The notes under the pieces were generated by a model. It did no database searches, was not told where the DNA came from, and saw only the letters and a list, made by a program, of their open reading frames with translations. The translations under genes and the position numbers were made by a program. A stretch of 64,000 nt of DNA from Deltaproteobacteria bacterium. GTDB lineage: Bacteria > Desulfobacterota > GWC2-55-46. The DNA lies in contig JACRET010000004.1 in assembly GCA_016218105.1 (NCBI GenBank), positions 1 through 64,000 on the forward strand, written 5' to 3'. This document shows positions 1-9,022 of this stretch, in pieces. Within the stretch, counting starts at the first letter, position 1; each line of letters begins with the position of its first letter.

Positions 1-2
1 AG

Positions 3-545
3 AATATCCTCGACACTACGAGGCAGCCCGATACGCGTTTCGACCATGTCGACCTGAACCGCCTGCTTGACGATATAACGATACTCCTTTTGCCGGAGAC
101 CATTTCCAAACATATAAAGATAGTAAAGGATTTCGACGAATCCCTTCCGCTGGTATATGGGAGCAAGGGCAGGTTCGAGGAGTTATTTTTGAACCTGATA
201 GACAATGCTATTGACGCGTGCTCTCAAAACGGAGTAATTTCAATTATCACGAAAACCGCCGGCCCGCCGCACTATAGCCTGCGGACAAACGACGGGCCCT
301 CAAGGACGCCCTGGGCGCAGGTCACGGTAAAGGATAACGGCAGGGGCATACCCGAGGCGTTCCTTCAGGATATCTTCAAGCCCTTTTATACCACAAAGGC
401 CCGCGGGCAGGGCACGGGCATCGGGCTCGCGATATCTCAGGAAATTGTAAACAGCCATCACGGCTTTATTTCAGTAGAAAGCATGGTGGACAAGGGGAGC
501 GCCTTTACTGTGCTTCTCCCGTCCACAGAAAAGGTAAACGCATGA
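3..545 (+). CDS. Sensor histidine kinase, C-terminal part (5' end outside window)
   Basis: The frame is open from base 3, so the gene starts before the window; an internal TTG at 90 is not the real start. What remains is the end of the dimerisation region and a full HATPase domain: an N box with NLIDNAIDACSQNG, a G1 box VKDNGRGIP, an F box IFKPFYTTKA, and a G2 box with GTGIGLAISQEI. The phospho-accepting H box must lie upstream. It resembles NtrB/AtoS-type kinases. Its stop overlaps the start of the next gene (ATGA), so it is translationally coupled to a sigma-54 response regulator and is almost certainly its cognate kinase. The signal sensed cannot be told because the sensor half is missing. 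Confidence 0.93.
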   Translation, partial: NILDTTRQPDTRFDHVDLNRLLDDITILLLPETISKHIKIVKDFDESLPLVYGSKGRFEELFLNLIDNAIDACSQNGVISIITKTAGPPHYSLRTNDGPSRTPWAQVTVKDNGRGIPEAFLQDIFKPFYTTKARGQGTGIGLAISQEIVNSHHGFISVESMVDKGSAFTVLLPSTEKVNA

Positions 546-1912
546 AATCCTCGATACTTGTTGTAGACGACGACCTCGTAGCGGCGGAGCTCCTCGCGGA
601 GGTCTTGACCAAAGAAGGTTACAGGGTAAAGATCGCCACCCAGGGGAGCGAGGCGGTAAGGCTCGGGGAGGAAACTTCGTTTGACCTCGTGATAACAGAC
701 CTCAAGATGCCGGACTTTGGCGGCCTTGACGTCCTTAACGCGTTCAAGCGGATGAACCCGCAGACGATTACGATAGTCATTACCGCGTTCGGCTCTTTCG
801 AGACCGCGATAGAGGCCATCCAGAACGGCGCTTATGACTACATAGTAAAGCCTTTCAAGATGGACGAAATAAAACAGAAGGTCGCCGGCTGCCTGGAGCA
901 GAAGGCCCTGCTTTCAAAAAACAATTCGCCACTCAGCTATACCGGAAATTTTTCATTCAAGACCATCATCGGCTCAAGCCCCAAGATGCTTGAGATATAC
1001 AAGACCGTAGCGAGGGTCGCCGGGAGCGACGTGCCTGTGCTCATCATGGGAGAGAGCGGCACAGGCAAAGAGCTTATAGCCAAGGCGATCCATGACAACA
1101 GCCCGCGCTCAAAAGAGCCGTATATCGTGATAAACTGCGCGGCGTTTCCGGAGAACCTTTTGGAGAGCGAGCTTTTCGGGTACATGAAAGGCGCGTTCAC
1201 CAATGCCCTGACCGACAAGAAGGGGCTTTTTGAGGAGGCGAGGGGCGGGACGTGTTTCCTCGATGAAATAGGCGATATGCCTCTTAACCTTCAGGTAAAG
1301 CTCTTGAGGGTCTTGCAGAAGAGCGAGATCCGCCGCATAGGGTCGAACCAGAGCATACCGGTAGACGTAAGGTTCCTGGCCGCCACCAATAAAGACCTCG
1401 GCACGATGGTCAAGACAAAACAGTTCAGGGAAGACCTTTTTTACCGACTGCATGTAGTCACCATAAACCTGCCGCCGCTGCGCGAACACCCGGAGGATAT
1501 CCACCTTCTGGTGGATTTCTTCTTCCAGAAGGCGGTCAACAAGACCAGGAAGGATATCCAGGGGATATCCAAAGAGGCGATGGATATCTTGGCCGGATAC
1601 CAATGGCCGGGCAATATCAGGCAGCTTGAGAATGTCATAGAGAGGGCGATAGCCCTTACGAACAACAAGGTGCTTCTGCCCTCCGACATCCCCTCTGAGC
1701 TTTACGAGGCGAAAGAGACTCAGCCGCCTCAAGAGGACGCCGATGCGGCAGGGAGCCTCAGGACGCTGGAAGAGATAAAGATGGGATATATAGAGCAGGT
1801 GCTTAAACACACGAACGGGAACCAGAACATGGCAGCCGACATACTGGGGATAGACAGAAAGACGCTTTACAGGATATTAAAGAAGACAAAGAAGGACGGG
1901 GAAGAGGAGTAG
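542..1912 (+). CDS. Sigma-54-dependent response regulator, NtrC/AtoC family
   Basis: 456 residues in three modules. An N-terminal receiver has an acidic pocket (DDD near 9-11) and phospho-acceptor D53 (ITDLKMPD). The central AAA+ sigma-54 domain has Walker A GESGTGKE and Walker B CFLDEIGD. A C-terminal Fis-type helix-turn-helix reads NMAADILGIDRKTLYRILKK. The sigma-54 contact loop reads GAFTNA, not the canonical GAFTGA; F and T, the residues most directly tied to sigma-54 contact in this family, are kept. It should activate RNA polymerase-sigma-54 at enhancer-bearing promoters when phosphorylated by the coupled kinase. Two sigma-54-like promoters occur elsewhere in this window, but a regulatory link to this protein is only a possibility. 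Confidence 0.95.
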   Translation: MKSSILVVDDDLVAAELLAEVLTKEGYRVKIATQGSEAVRLGEETSFDLVITDLKMPDFGGLDVLNAFKRMNPQTITIVITAFGSFETAIEAIQNGAYDYIVKPFKMDEIKQKVAGCLEQKALLSKNNSPLSYTGNFSFKTIIGSSPKMLEIYKTVARVAGSDVPVLIMGESGTGKELIAKAIHDNSPRSKEPYIVINCAAFPENLLESELFGYMKGAFTNALTDKKGLFEEARGGTCFLDEIGDMPLNLQVKLLRVLQKSEIRRIGSNQSIPVDVRFLAATNKDLGTMVKTKQFREDLFYRLHVVTINLPPLREHPEDIHLLVDFFFQKAVNKTRKDIQGISKEAMDILAGYQWPGNIRQLENVIERAIALTNNKVLLPSDIPSELYEAKETQPPQEDADAAGSLRTLEEIKMGYIEQVLKHTNGNQNMAADILGIDRKTLYRILKKTKKDGEEE

Positions 1913-1982
1913 GATAAAGAAGGGAAAACCTCTATTGATTCAGATACCGCTTTATATTTCGAGTCTACTGGATGCGAAGAGA

Positions 1983-4565
1983 TTACCCTGCCCCGGCGTA
2001 TTCCTTGTTGAGCATTTCCCGTACCCTTCTTAGAAGGTAGACAAATGAGAAAGGCTTTGAGATAAGGCTGAAATTCTCTCCGGGGATGCCCTTTTCACGG
2101 ATTATTTCTTCGGCATAGCCACTTATAAACAGGGCCTTGAGCGATGGGTTCATCTTGAGGAGCTCACTGTAGACCTCTTTGCCGCTTTTCCTGGGCATTA
2201 CCAGATCGGAAATCAGAAGCCTTATTATTTCCCTGTTTTTTTTGAATTTCTCTACAGCGTCCTCCCCGTCTACGGCCTCTATGACCTCATATCCGGACTT
2301 TTCCAATGTGAACTTTGTGAGGGTTCTTATGTGTTCATCGTCTTCCGCAAGGAGAACCGTCTCCGAACCCCTTACCGGGGTTTCAGGGGCGTGCGATACC
2401 TTTGTCTTCTCTTCCGCCGCTTCGGTCAGGGGGAAGTATATTTTGAATTCAGTCCCAACTCCCAGCTCGGTGCAGACATCGATGCATCCGTTATGCTGTT
2501 TGACTATCCCGTACACTATGGAGAGCCCGAGGCCTGTGCCGACCTCCCTGGTAGTAAAGAAAGGCTCGAATATCTTTTCCCTGGTCCTGGCATCCATACC
2601 GGTCCCGGTATCTGATACGCGCAGCAGGACATATTGGCCCGGTTTATCGTAACCGTGCGTTCTCACGAACTCCATATCCAGATCCGCAGGCTCTGTCGTT
2701 ATGCTTAGCAGCCCGCCTTCGGGCATTGCGTGACGCGCGTTCGTGGCAAGGTTCATAAGAACCTGTTCCATCTGGCCTTTGTCCGCATTGATGACCGGTT
2801 CAGAGTCCGTAAGCGTGGTTTGAAGCTCAATGTCTTCCCCGATGAGCCGTGAGAGGAATTTTTTGAAATTTATAATAAGGCCGTTGAGATTTAATGGTTT
2901 AAAATCTACCGTCTGTTTCCGGCTGAAGGTAAGGAGGCTTTGGGTTAATTTCGCGGCCTCAGCCGTAGATGAAAGGATATTGTCAACAAATACGGTCGAG
3001 AGGTCATCCTCCTCCATCTGAACCTTCAAGAGTTCCGCGGACCCCATTATTGTAGTCAAGATGTTGTTGAAGTCATGCGCAATCCCGCCTGAAAGCTGTC
3101 CTATAGCCTCCATCTTCTGGGCTTGCAGAAGCTCCTGTTCAAGTTTTTTGCGATCGGTAACATCCCGCAGTATTCCCCGGTACGCCACGATATTGCCACC
3201 GTCGGCGCGCATGGTATTTGCGGTCACATTCACTACGATTTTCTGCCCATCCTTTCCAATAAAATGACATTCAAAATCCTTTACAAATCCATGCGTTCCG
3301 ATCTCCTCCGCGAATCTTTTGATTTCTTTTGGATCATGACAAAGCTCCTTGAAGTTGACCTTCAACAACTCTTCCCTCGAGGAATAGCCGAAAAGTTCCA
3401 CCCCGGAGGCGTTGATATCAAGGATATTCCCCTCTGGAGTATGTACTATGATAGTGTCTTTTGACTCCTCGAAGAGGGTTCGGAACTTCTTCTCGCTCTT
3501 CTTCAGGTCCCTGAGGAGCAAGAGGCTGCTGAGGCTGTCGGCTACCCTGCGGCCGATTTCCTTGAAGAGCTTCACCTCTTCCTCTGTCCAGACGTGTGCA
3601 TACGAGCACTGGTGCATGCCGAAGACCCAGGGTTTCCCCAGCTTAGGGTAGATAGCCATGAGGATCATAGAACGGATCGTGAACTGCCTGGAAACCTGCG
3701 GAGGCAGGGGGCGCCCGGAATGCGGATCATAGACGATAGGATCGTTCGAATCCAGGGCCGTCTGGAAGATTTCGCTAACATCCGGCGTTGTCGGTTGCTC
3801 GCCACCAGTGGCATAAGCGCCAGGGTACTCCTTGCGGGTCCGCTCCATGGGGACCCTCCAGGACGAGGCGTACGGGTCGCATGGGTAGAGGAGCCAGGCC
3901 CGGTCGCTTTCAAAGACTGAAAGAACTGTTTCCAGCACATCCGCCATCATTTTGTCGAGGTCTTCTGCCTGCCGGATGGCCCTATCGATCTCCTCCAGAT
4001 TCTCCAGGAACCTCAAGTGTAAAAGCCGTTCCGCCTCCGCCTTCCTGGCGGAGGTGATGTCCTGCCCCACGGCGATTATCCCGGCGGGCTGTCCACGAGA
4101 ATCCAGCAAAGGATCGACGTTCCATGCGACGATCCGCTCGGTGCCGTCTTGGACTATGACCGGATTCTCAAAGCCCCTGGTAGGCTCTCCTGCCTGCACT
4201 TTTTTGATATCGGCCAAAATAGCGCCCCGGAAGGCCTCAGGAACGAAAAGCTCAAGGTAATCCTCTCCCAATACATCTTCCCGCTTTCGGCCGTAGAACC
4301 GTTCTGCCTCAGGATTGAACTCAAGGATCCGGCCGTCAGGCGAGAGGTGGAGGATGACGCTGGGGATGGTTTGAATAAGGGTTCTGAAGCGGTCTTCACT
4401 CTCCCGCAACGCCTCATTAGCATGCTTGCGTTTGGTGAAGTCGTGGATGGTAGCTGTGGAGAACTTTTTTATGGAGCCCTTCCAGCATATTACCCTGGCC
4501 CGTGCTGATGCCAGTTTTGGCCTACTCATAAAGAATTTCATCCCGGACGGAAAAACGCTGCCCAA
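1983..4565 (-). CDS. PAS-GAF-PAS hybrid histidine kinase with C-terminal receiver
   Basis: 860 residues with no membrane segment, so probably cytoplasmic. Order: the tail of a PAS domain (WKGSIKKFSTATIHDFTKRK, 29-48), a full PAS (about 57-175), GAF (about 195-340), a second PAS (about 355-480), HisKA with H box GGIAHDFNNIL, HATPase with DTGTGMD and GTGLGLSIVYGIV, and a receiver with phospho-acceptor context LLISDLVMP. The first PAS is cut: only its end remains, an in-frame TAG lies 10 codons upstream (4593-4595), and the start would be TTG with no convincing ribosome site. The gene may therefore have lost its 5' end. No partner regulator lies beside it; it faces the NtrC-type regulator convergently. 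Confidence 0.88.
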   Translation of the reverse strand: MGSVFPSGMKFFMSRPKLASARARVICWKGSIKKFSTATIHDFTKRKHANEALRESEDRFRTLIQTIPSVILHLSPDGRILEFNPEAERFYGRKREDVLGEDYLELFVPEAFRGAILADIKKVQAGEPTRGFENPVIVQDGTERIVAWNVDPLLDSRGQPAGIIAVGQDITSARKAEAERLLHLRFLENLEEIDRAIRQAEDLDKMMADVLETVLSVFESDRAWLLYPCDPYASSWRVPMERTRKEYPGAYATGGEQPTTPDVSEIFQTALDSNDPIVYDPHSGRPLPPQVSRQFTIRSMILMAIYPKLGKPWVFGMHQCSYAHVWTEEEVKLFKEIGRRVADSLSSLLLLRDLKKSEKKFRTLFEESKDTIIVHTPEGNILDINASGVELFGYSSREELLKVNFKELCHDPKEIKRFAEEIGTHGFVKDFECHFIGKDGQKIVVNVTANTMRADGGNIVAYRGILRDVTDRKKLEQELLQAQKMEAIGQLSGGIAHDFNNILTTIMGSAELLKVQMEEDDLSTVFVDNILSSTAEAAKLTQSLLTFSRKQTVDFKPLNLNGLIINFKKFLSRLIGEDIELQTTLTDSEPVINADKGQMEQVLMNLATNARHAMPEGGLLSITTEPADLDMEFVRTHGYDKPGQYVLLRVSDTGTGMDARTREKIFEPFFTTREVGTGLGLSIVYGIVKQHNGCIDVCTELGVGTEFKIYFPLTEAAEEKTKVSHAPETPVRGSETVLLAEDDEHIRTLTKFTLEKSGYEVIEAVDGEDAVEKFKKNREIIRLLISDLVMPRKSGKEVYSELLKMNPSLKALFISGYAEEIIREKGIPGENFSLISKPFSFVYLLRRVREMLNKEYAGAG

Positions 4566-4960
4566 GTGAGGAGAGATACATCTGCTCCATGCCTAATCAT
4601 AATCCAGGATACGAAAAAAGCCCCTTGATCCAATGCATTTATAAGATTATCCTGCCTTCCAATCCTTAACGGAGACGGCGCAGTGTCGATCTATTCAATG
4701 GGCCTGGAGAATTTACCCACTTTTTTAACGTTATCGCGTCCATTTAATTATAAAAAACTTAAACAGACCTGATATTATAATTATACTATTATTCAGAGTA
4801 GGATGCTGGGATTTTAAAGGCGGTTTCATGGTAAAGACGCGGAAAAAAAGCAGGCAAAACCGGCTAAAAAGACCCCGTTTAAATCATATACGGATAGTTT
4901 AATGTTCGCACCTGCTCGGCGCAAAAACGCCGTTCGAGTCCCGTCATCGGCATAAAAATG
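4566..4960. other. Intergenic region without a recognisable gene
   Basis: About 390 bases between the truncated hybrid kinase and the tRNA-Leu terminator. I see no coding frame with a ribosome site. The sequence is AT-rich in its middle (4740-4800). Near the right end it carries a tRNA-like 3' fragment, listed separately. It may contain decayed remains of the hybrid kinase's missing N terminus, but no frame reads as a protein family I recognise. Confidence 0.5.
4931..4952 (+). other. tRNA 3'-end-like fragment (no complete tRNA)
   Basis: The bases resemble a tRNA T-loop followed by an acceptor end (GTTCGAGTCCC then CATCGGCA). The five bases before TTCGAGT do not pair with the five after it, no matching 5' acceptor strand is present upstream, and no CCA follows. 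A short GGCG/CGCC hairpin sits just before it. It may be a relic of a tRNA or of an integration event at a tRNA; chance is also possible. Confidence 0.3.
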
Positions 4961-4990
4961 AAAAAGGCCAGCTAACAAGCTGACCTTTTT
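4961..4990 (-). terminator. Intrinsic terminator after tRNA-Leu (could work both ways)
   Basis: A stem of AAAAAGGCCAGC and GCTGACCTTTTT around loop TAACAA, with one C-A mismatch. It lies about 10 bases past the tRNA 3' end on the minus strand and has a T-run on both sides. Confidence 0.8.
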
Positions 4991-4999
4991 ATTTTTTAT

Positions 5000-5084
<85 letters not shown>

Positions 5085-5103
5085 ATTTGGAACGAGGGAC
5101 TAA

Positions 5104-5132
5104 GACAAAAATGCCGCCAGATAGCGGCATTT
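5104..5132 (-). terminator. Intrinsic terminator downstream of secG
   Basis: A perfect 9-bp stem AAATGCCGC/GCGGCATTT around loop CAGATA (5109-5132), followed on the minus strand by TTTTTG. It lies between the end of the glycolytic operon and tRNA-Leu, so it likely ends the gap-pgk-tpiA-secG transcript after it passes a 123-bp repeat. Confidence 0.75.
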
Positions 5133-5194
5133 GGTTACTCAAACTAACATGAACTTTTAAGCCAAGTCAAGCAGTTTCGGTTGGTTTTGCTATA

Positions 5195-5317
5195 CAGGCT
5201 GCTGAAAAAGTCCATCTGCTTCGTTGGCATCAAAGCTCGTCACTGCGGCGTACAGACAATGTACGCCGCATTCCTCGCTTCTCGACGCCTCGCATCTGGA
5301 GCTTTTTGAGCAGCCTG
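5195..5317. repeat. Dispersed palindromic repeat, copy 1 (123 bp, 16-bp terminal inverted repeats)
   Basis: The ends are CAGGCTGCTGAAAAAG and CTTTTTGAGCAGCCTG, inverted repeats with one mismatch. The interior holds a second palindrome, GCGGCGTAC...GTACGCCGC. A related copy lies at 51741, inside the chemotaxis operon, sharing about 70 bp from its left end. A short hairpin at 46467 has similar arms. No coding frame is present. The structure fits a small non-autonomous mobile or REP-like element. Confidence 0.75.
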
Positions 5318-5351
5318 AACAAATTCCGTGTTTTACAGCAACCTGTTAAAA

Positions 5352-5681
5352 TTACTTCTGCGCTGGAACCGGCTGCTCAACCGGCGCCTGAGGCTGTGCG
5401 GCCTCCGGCGCGGCCACGGCCGGCACATCGCTCATTATAGACTTCGACCTCTGCTTGCTTGAATTATACGTCAGGAAGAGAGAGGTCAGCATGAATATCG
5501 CCACGCATATGTAGGTTATCTTCGTAAGCATCGTCGCCGGGCCCGCGCTGCCGAATATGGTCTGGCTCGACGAGCCTCCGAAAGAAGACCCTATCGAAGC
5601 GCCTTTACCCACCTGCAAGAGCACCGCTATTATGATTATTATGCTGACTATAATGTGAATGATAGTTGTTATGGTGATCAT
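5352..5681 (-). CDS. secG: Preprotein translocase subunit SecG
   Basis: 109 residues, the normal size. Two membrane segments (about 4-23 and 54-72) flank the conserved cytoplasmic loop GKGASIGSSFGGSSSQTIFG (26-45). A polar tail rich in Ala, Pro and Gln follows. SecG is the small accessory subunit of the SecYEG channel that helps SecA-driven export. It is the last gene of gap-pgk-tpiA-secG, an arrangement common in several phyla, 144 bases after tpiA, and shares the operon promoter unless an internal one exists in that gap. Confidence 0.95.
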   Translation of the reverse strand: MITITTIIHIIVSIIIIIAVLLQVGKGASIGSSFGGSSSQTIFGSAGPATMLTKITYICVAIFMLTSLFLTYNSSKQRSKSIMSDVPAVAAPEAAQPQAPVEQPVPAQK

Positions 5682-5825
5682 AACCCTCCGCCAATCTGCC
5701 TTATTAAGAAGCCCGTAAGAGGCGATTATACGTCAACTTCAGCCCCTCCGGGCACTAAGATCAAACATAGAAATAGATATTTTACTTTTTTATCGGAGAA
5801 ATGCAAGCGAAAACTGGCGGCAGGG

Positions 5826-6584
5826 TTATCTTGGAAGGAATTTGACGATCCTTGCGAAGTCCTCAGCCTTGAGGCTCGCCCCGCCGACCAGCGCCCCGTC
5901 TATATTGGGCTGGGACATGAGCGAGTCGATATTGTCTGCCTTTACGGAGCCGCCGTAGATGATACGCGTATTCTTTAACGAATCCGTATCGAACATCTCA
6001 AAGAGGAGTTCCCTCAGGGCGTTGTGTACCTCTTCGGCCTCTTCGGGCGAGGCGGTCTTACCGGTGCCTATGGCCCAAATGGGCTCGTAAGCCAGCGTAA
6101 TATCCCTTAAAGCGCCGCCCGGAAGCCCTGCCAAGGCCTTTTTGACCTGAAGCTTCACTTTGGAGATGGACTTTCCCTTTTCACGCTCTTCAAGCGTCTC
6201 GCCGACACAGATGATGGGTTTGAGGCCGTCTCGAATGGCCGCGACCACCTTTTTGTTTACTGTCTCATCGCTTTCCTTGAAATATTCCCTGCGTTCCGAG
6301 TGGCCTATGATCACATAGTCGCACCCGGCGGTCTTGAGCATATCGCCGGATATCTCGCCGGTAAAAGCGCCGCTTTTCTCCCAAAAGAGGTTCTGCCCGC
6401 AGAGCCTTATGGGGCTGTCGGCGACGAGATGGCTAAGGTGATATATCGAGGTAAAAGGAGGGGCCAGTAGGACTTCTACGGCATCTACGCCCTTCAAGAG
6501 TTCGCGAAGCCTGATTACCAGCTCCACACCCTGGTGGATATTGGTATTCATCTTCCAGTTTCCGGCTATTAGAGGTCTGAGCAT
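5826..6584 (-). CDS. tpiA: Triosephosphate isomerase
   Basis: 252 residues, full length. It interconverts dihydroxyacetone phosphate and glyceraldehyde 3-phosphate in the cytoplasm. The catalytic residues are present: K11 in AGNWKMN, H95 in IIGHSERREYF and E167 in AYEPIWAIGTGKTA. The phosphate-binding loop (IIYGGSVKADN) and C-terminal GGASL are also intact. The start MLRPLIAGNWKMN matches the family N terminus. It lies 63 bases after pgk and before secG, in the order of the pathway operon. Confidence 0.98.
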   Translation of the reverse strand: MLRPLIAGNWKMNTNIHQGVELVIRLRELLKGVDAVEVLLAPPFTSIYHLSHLVADSPIRLCGQNLFWEKSGAFTGEISGDMLKTAGCDYVIIGHSERREYFKESDETVNKKVVAAIRDGLKPIICVGETLEEREKGKSISKVKLQVKKALAGLPGGALRDITLAYEPIWAIGTGKTASPEEAEEVHNALRELLFEMFDTDSLKNTRIIYGGSVKADNIDSLMSQPNIDGALVGGASLKAEDFARIVKFLPR

Positions 6585-6647
6585 CGATTCCGCGTCCGGT
6601 ACTTTTATTTGTTATACGTCTTAATTGTGCCTGAAAGCCTGAAATCT

Positions 6648-7871
6648 CTAGTTTGCGGCGGCTATATTTGCCGAGTCCGGCCTTTGCCTCAAAGCCGCGA
6701 TACCCGGTAGCTCAACGCCTTTAAGTATCTCAAGGAACGCGCCTCCACCTGTTGATATATAGCTCATTTTGGCGAACTCTCCGGCACGGTGGACGGCTAC
6801 GTCGGTGTCTCCGCCGCCGACTATCGTCATCGCGTAGGTATTTGCTACGCTTGTGACGAGGGCGAATGTGCCGCGGCTGAACGCGTCTATCTCAAATACG
6901 CCCATCGGCCCGTTCCAGATAATGGTCTTCGCATTCTGTATGGCCTCTGTAAAGAGGGTGACTGTGGCAGGCCCGATATCGAGGGCCATCCAGTCTTTGG
7001 GGATCTCCTGGTATGTAACGACCTTTGTCTCAGCCGAAGCGCTGAATTTGTCCGCCACGACGAAGTCAACGGGCATATAGAGCTTGATATGCTTATCCCG
7101 TGCTTTTTCAATGACTTCCTTCGCGGAGTTGAGGGCGTCGTTCTCGCAGAATGAGTTGCCTATCTCATAGCCGAGCGACTTGAAGAAGGTGAGGGCCATG
7201 CCGCCGCCGATGATAAGCTTATCGACCTTGTCGCACAAGCTTGATAAAACCCCGACCTTGTCGGAGACCTTCTTCCCGCCGACAATCGCCACGAGCGGCC
7301 TTGTCGGTTTTTCTAGCGCCATGGAGAAATAGGTAAGCTCCTTCTTCATAAGGAAGCCTGCCCCGAACTCCTTTACGAACCTGGTAATGGCGACATTGGA
7401 GGCGTGGGCCCTGTGCGCCATGGCGAACGCATCGTTTATGTAGACATCGGCTAACTCACCGAGTTTCCTGCCGAATTCTTCGAAATTTTTCTCTTCCTCA
7501 GGGTGGAATCTCAGGTTCTCAAGGAGAACCACATCCCCCGGCTTCATATTGTCAACGACCTTTTTAGTGTCTTCTCCGACGCAGTCCGGGGCTAAGACGA
7601 CCTCTTTCTCAAGGAGCCTTCCGAGCCTTTTAGCCACGGGAGACAAGCTCATCTCAGGGACCCTCTTGCCCTTTGGCCTCCCCAGGTGAGAGGCGAGTAT
7701 TACCTTCGCATTCTCATCGAGGGCATAGTTAATGGTCGGCAGCACGCCCCTGATCCGGGTGTCGTCCGTAATGTTCCCGTTCTCATCGAGCGGCACATTG
7801 AAGTCAACCCTGATAAAGACACGTTTTCCCTTTAAGGGAATCTCATCTATGTATTTAAGACCCTGGTTCAA
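6648..7871 (-). CDS. pgk: Phosphoglycerate kinase
   Basis: 407 residues, typical for the bacterial enzyme. It transfers the acyl phosphate of 1,3-bisphosphoglycerate to ADP, or the reverse in gluconeogenesis. The N-terminal substrate domain has [20 protein letters not shown] and SHLGRPKG. The C-terminal nucleotide domain has NGPMGVFE and GGGDTDVAV, where many relatives have GGGDS/TxAA. The gene sits 57 bases after gap in the glycolytic operon. I see no truncation or fusion to tpiA, as occurs in some lineages. Confidence 0.98.
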   Translation of the reverse strand: MNQGLKYIDEIPLKGKRVFIRVDFNVPLDENGNITDDTRIRGVLPTINYALDENAKVILASHLGRPKGKRVPEMSLSPVAKRLGRLLEKEVVLAPDCVGEDTKKVVDNMKPGDVVLLENLRFHPEEEKNFEEFGRKLGELADVYINDAFAMAHRAHASNVAITRFVKEFGAGFLMKKELTYFSMALEKPTRPLVAIVGGKKVSDKVGVLSSLCDKVDKLIIGGGMALTFFKSLGYEIGNSFCENDALNSAKEVIEKARDKHIKLYMPVDFVVADKFSASAETKVVTYQEIPKDWMALDIGPATVTLFTEAIQNAKTIIWNGPMGVFEIDAFSRGTFALVTSVANTYAMTIVGGGDTDVAVHRAGEFAKMSYISTGGGAFLEILKGVELPGIAALRQRPDSANIAAAN

Positions 7872-7928
7872 GCTTACCTCCGTTATGTGTCTAGCGGCGA
7901 TATCGTTCAGATTTGGTATTCCGGGAGG

Positions 7929-8933
7929 CTAAATCCCTTTTGAGGCTATCATGAGGACAACGTCCCTCATCCTGCAGGAGAACCCCCACTCGTTGTCATA
8001 CCATGAAAGGACTTTTACCATGTTGTTGCCTATGACCTTGGTAGAATGCGCGTCGAGGATGGAAGAGTGCGGATTCCCTTTGAAGTCCACGGATACAAGC
8101 TCCTCGTCGCAGTACTCCAGTATCCCCTTGAGAGGGCCGTTGGCCGCCGCTTTTAAGGCAGCGTTGACTTCTTCAGCCGTTGCCGGCCTGGATATCTCGG
8201 CTACAAGGTCAACTACCGATACCGTCGGGACAGGCACCCTTATCGCCATGCCGTCGAGCTTGCCTTTAAGCTCAGGGAGGACAAGCGAGACCGCTTTGGC
8301 GGCGCCGGTCGAGGTCGGTATCATCGAAAGGGCCGCTGCCCTGGCCCTTCTTAAATCCTTGTGTGGAAGGTCTAATATCTTTTGGTCGTTTGTGTAGGCG
8401 TGGACGGTCGTCATCAAGCCCTTTACTATCCCGAACTTGTCCTGTATGACTTTTGCCACAGGCGCAAGGCAGTTCGTTGTGCAGGAAGCGTTTGAAATTA
8501 TTGAATGTTTCTTCGGATCATATGCCTCGTGGTTTACGCCCATGCATAGGGTGATATCCTCGTCTTTCGCCGGGGCGGATATTATAACTTTCTTTGCTCC
8601 GGCTGCAAGATGAAGGGCGGCCTTTTCCCTGTTCGTGAAAAGCCCTGTGCACTCGAGCGCGATATCGATATTCATATCCTTCCAGGGGAGTTTGGCGGGG
8701 TCTCTCTCTGCAATGATCTTTATTTCCTTGCCGTTCAAAATTATGGAGTTTTCCTTAACCTCTACCTCGGCGTCTATCCTGCCGAAGACCGAGTCGTATT
8801 TAAGGAGGTGGCCGAGAGTGCGGGCATCGGTAACATCGTTTATAGCTACGAAGTCTATATCTTTATTCCTCAAAGAGGCCCTGAGGATATTCCTGCCGAT
8901 ACGGCCAAACCCGTTGATCGCGACCCTAACCAT
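7929..8933 (-). CDS. gap: Glyceraldehyde-3-phosphate dehydrogenase, type I
   Basis: 334 residues. It oxidises glyceraldehyde 3-phosphate with phosphate and a nicotinamide cofactor to 1,3-bisphosphoglycerate. The Rossmann motif is [14 protein letters not shown] and the catalytic nucleophile is C151 in [15 protein letters not shown] in the cofactor pocket (31-33) fits NAD preference, by inference. I chose the ATG at 8933 over an in-frame start 7 codons earlier because GGAGGG stands just before it and the protein then begins at the Rossmann strand. It is the first gene of gap-pgk-tpiA-secG, with a good sigma-70 promoter directly upstream (8970-8998). Confidence 0.98.
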   Translation of the reverse strand: MVRVAINGFGRIGRNILRASLRNKDIDFVAINDVTDARTLGHLLKYDSVFGRIDAEVEVKENSIILNGKEIKIIAERDPAKLPWKDMNIDIALECTGLFTNREKAALHLAAGAKKVIISAPAKDEDITLCMGVNHEAYDPKKHSIISNASCTTNCLAPVAKVIQDKFGIVKGLMTTVHAYTNDQKILDLPHKDLRRARAAALSMIPTSTGAAKAVSLVLPELKGKLDGMAIRVPVPTVSVVDLVAEISRPATAEEVNAALKAAANGPLKGILEYCDEELVSVDFKGNPHSSILDAHSTKVIGNNMVKVLSWYDNEWGFSCRMRDVVLMIASKGI

Positions 8934-8969
8934 TTTTACCCTCCGTACAATCAAGTATTTAAGAAAAAT

Positions 8970-8998
8970 AATAAAACATAGCAGAGCCTTAATGTCAA
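8970..8998 (-). promoter_or_regulatory. Sigma-70-type promoter of the gap operon
   Basis: On the minus strand: a perfect -35 TTGACA (8993-8998), a 17-base spacer and -10 TTTATT (8970-8975). Transcription would start about 30 bases before the gap ATG. It falls downstream of the aroD stop, so aroD is probably a separate transcript that reads into this operon. Confidence 0.75.
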
Positions 8999-9022
8999 AT
9001 AATCAAAAACGGGTTATAAAAC

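Noticed and set aside
4740-4960. tmRNA candidate
   Set aside because: The 3' end lacks a pairing 5' partner, there is no tag reading frame, and the T-arm does not pair.
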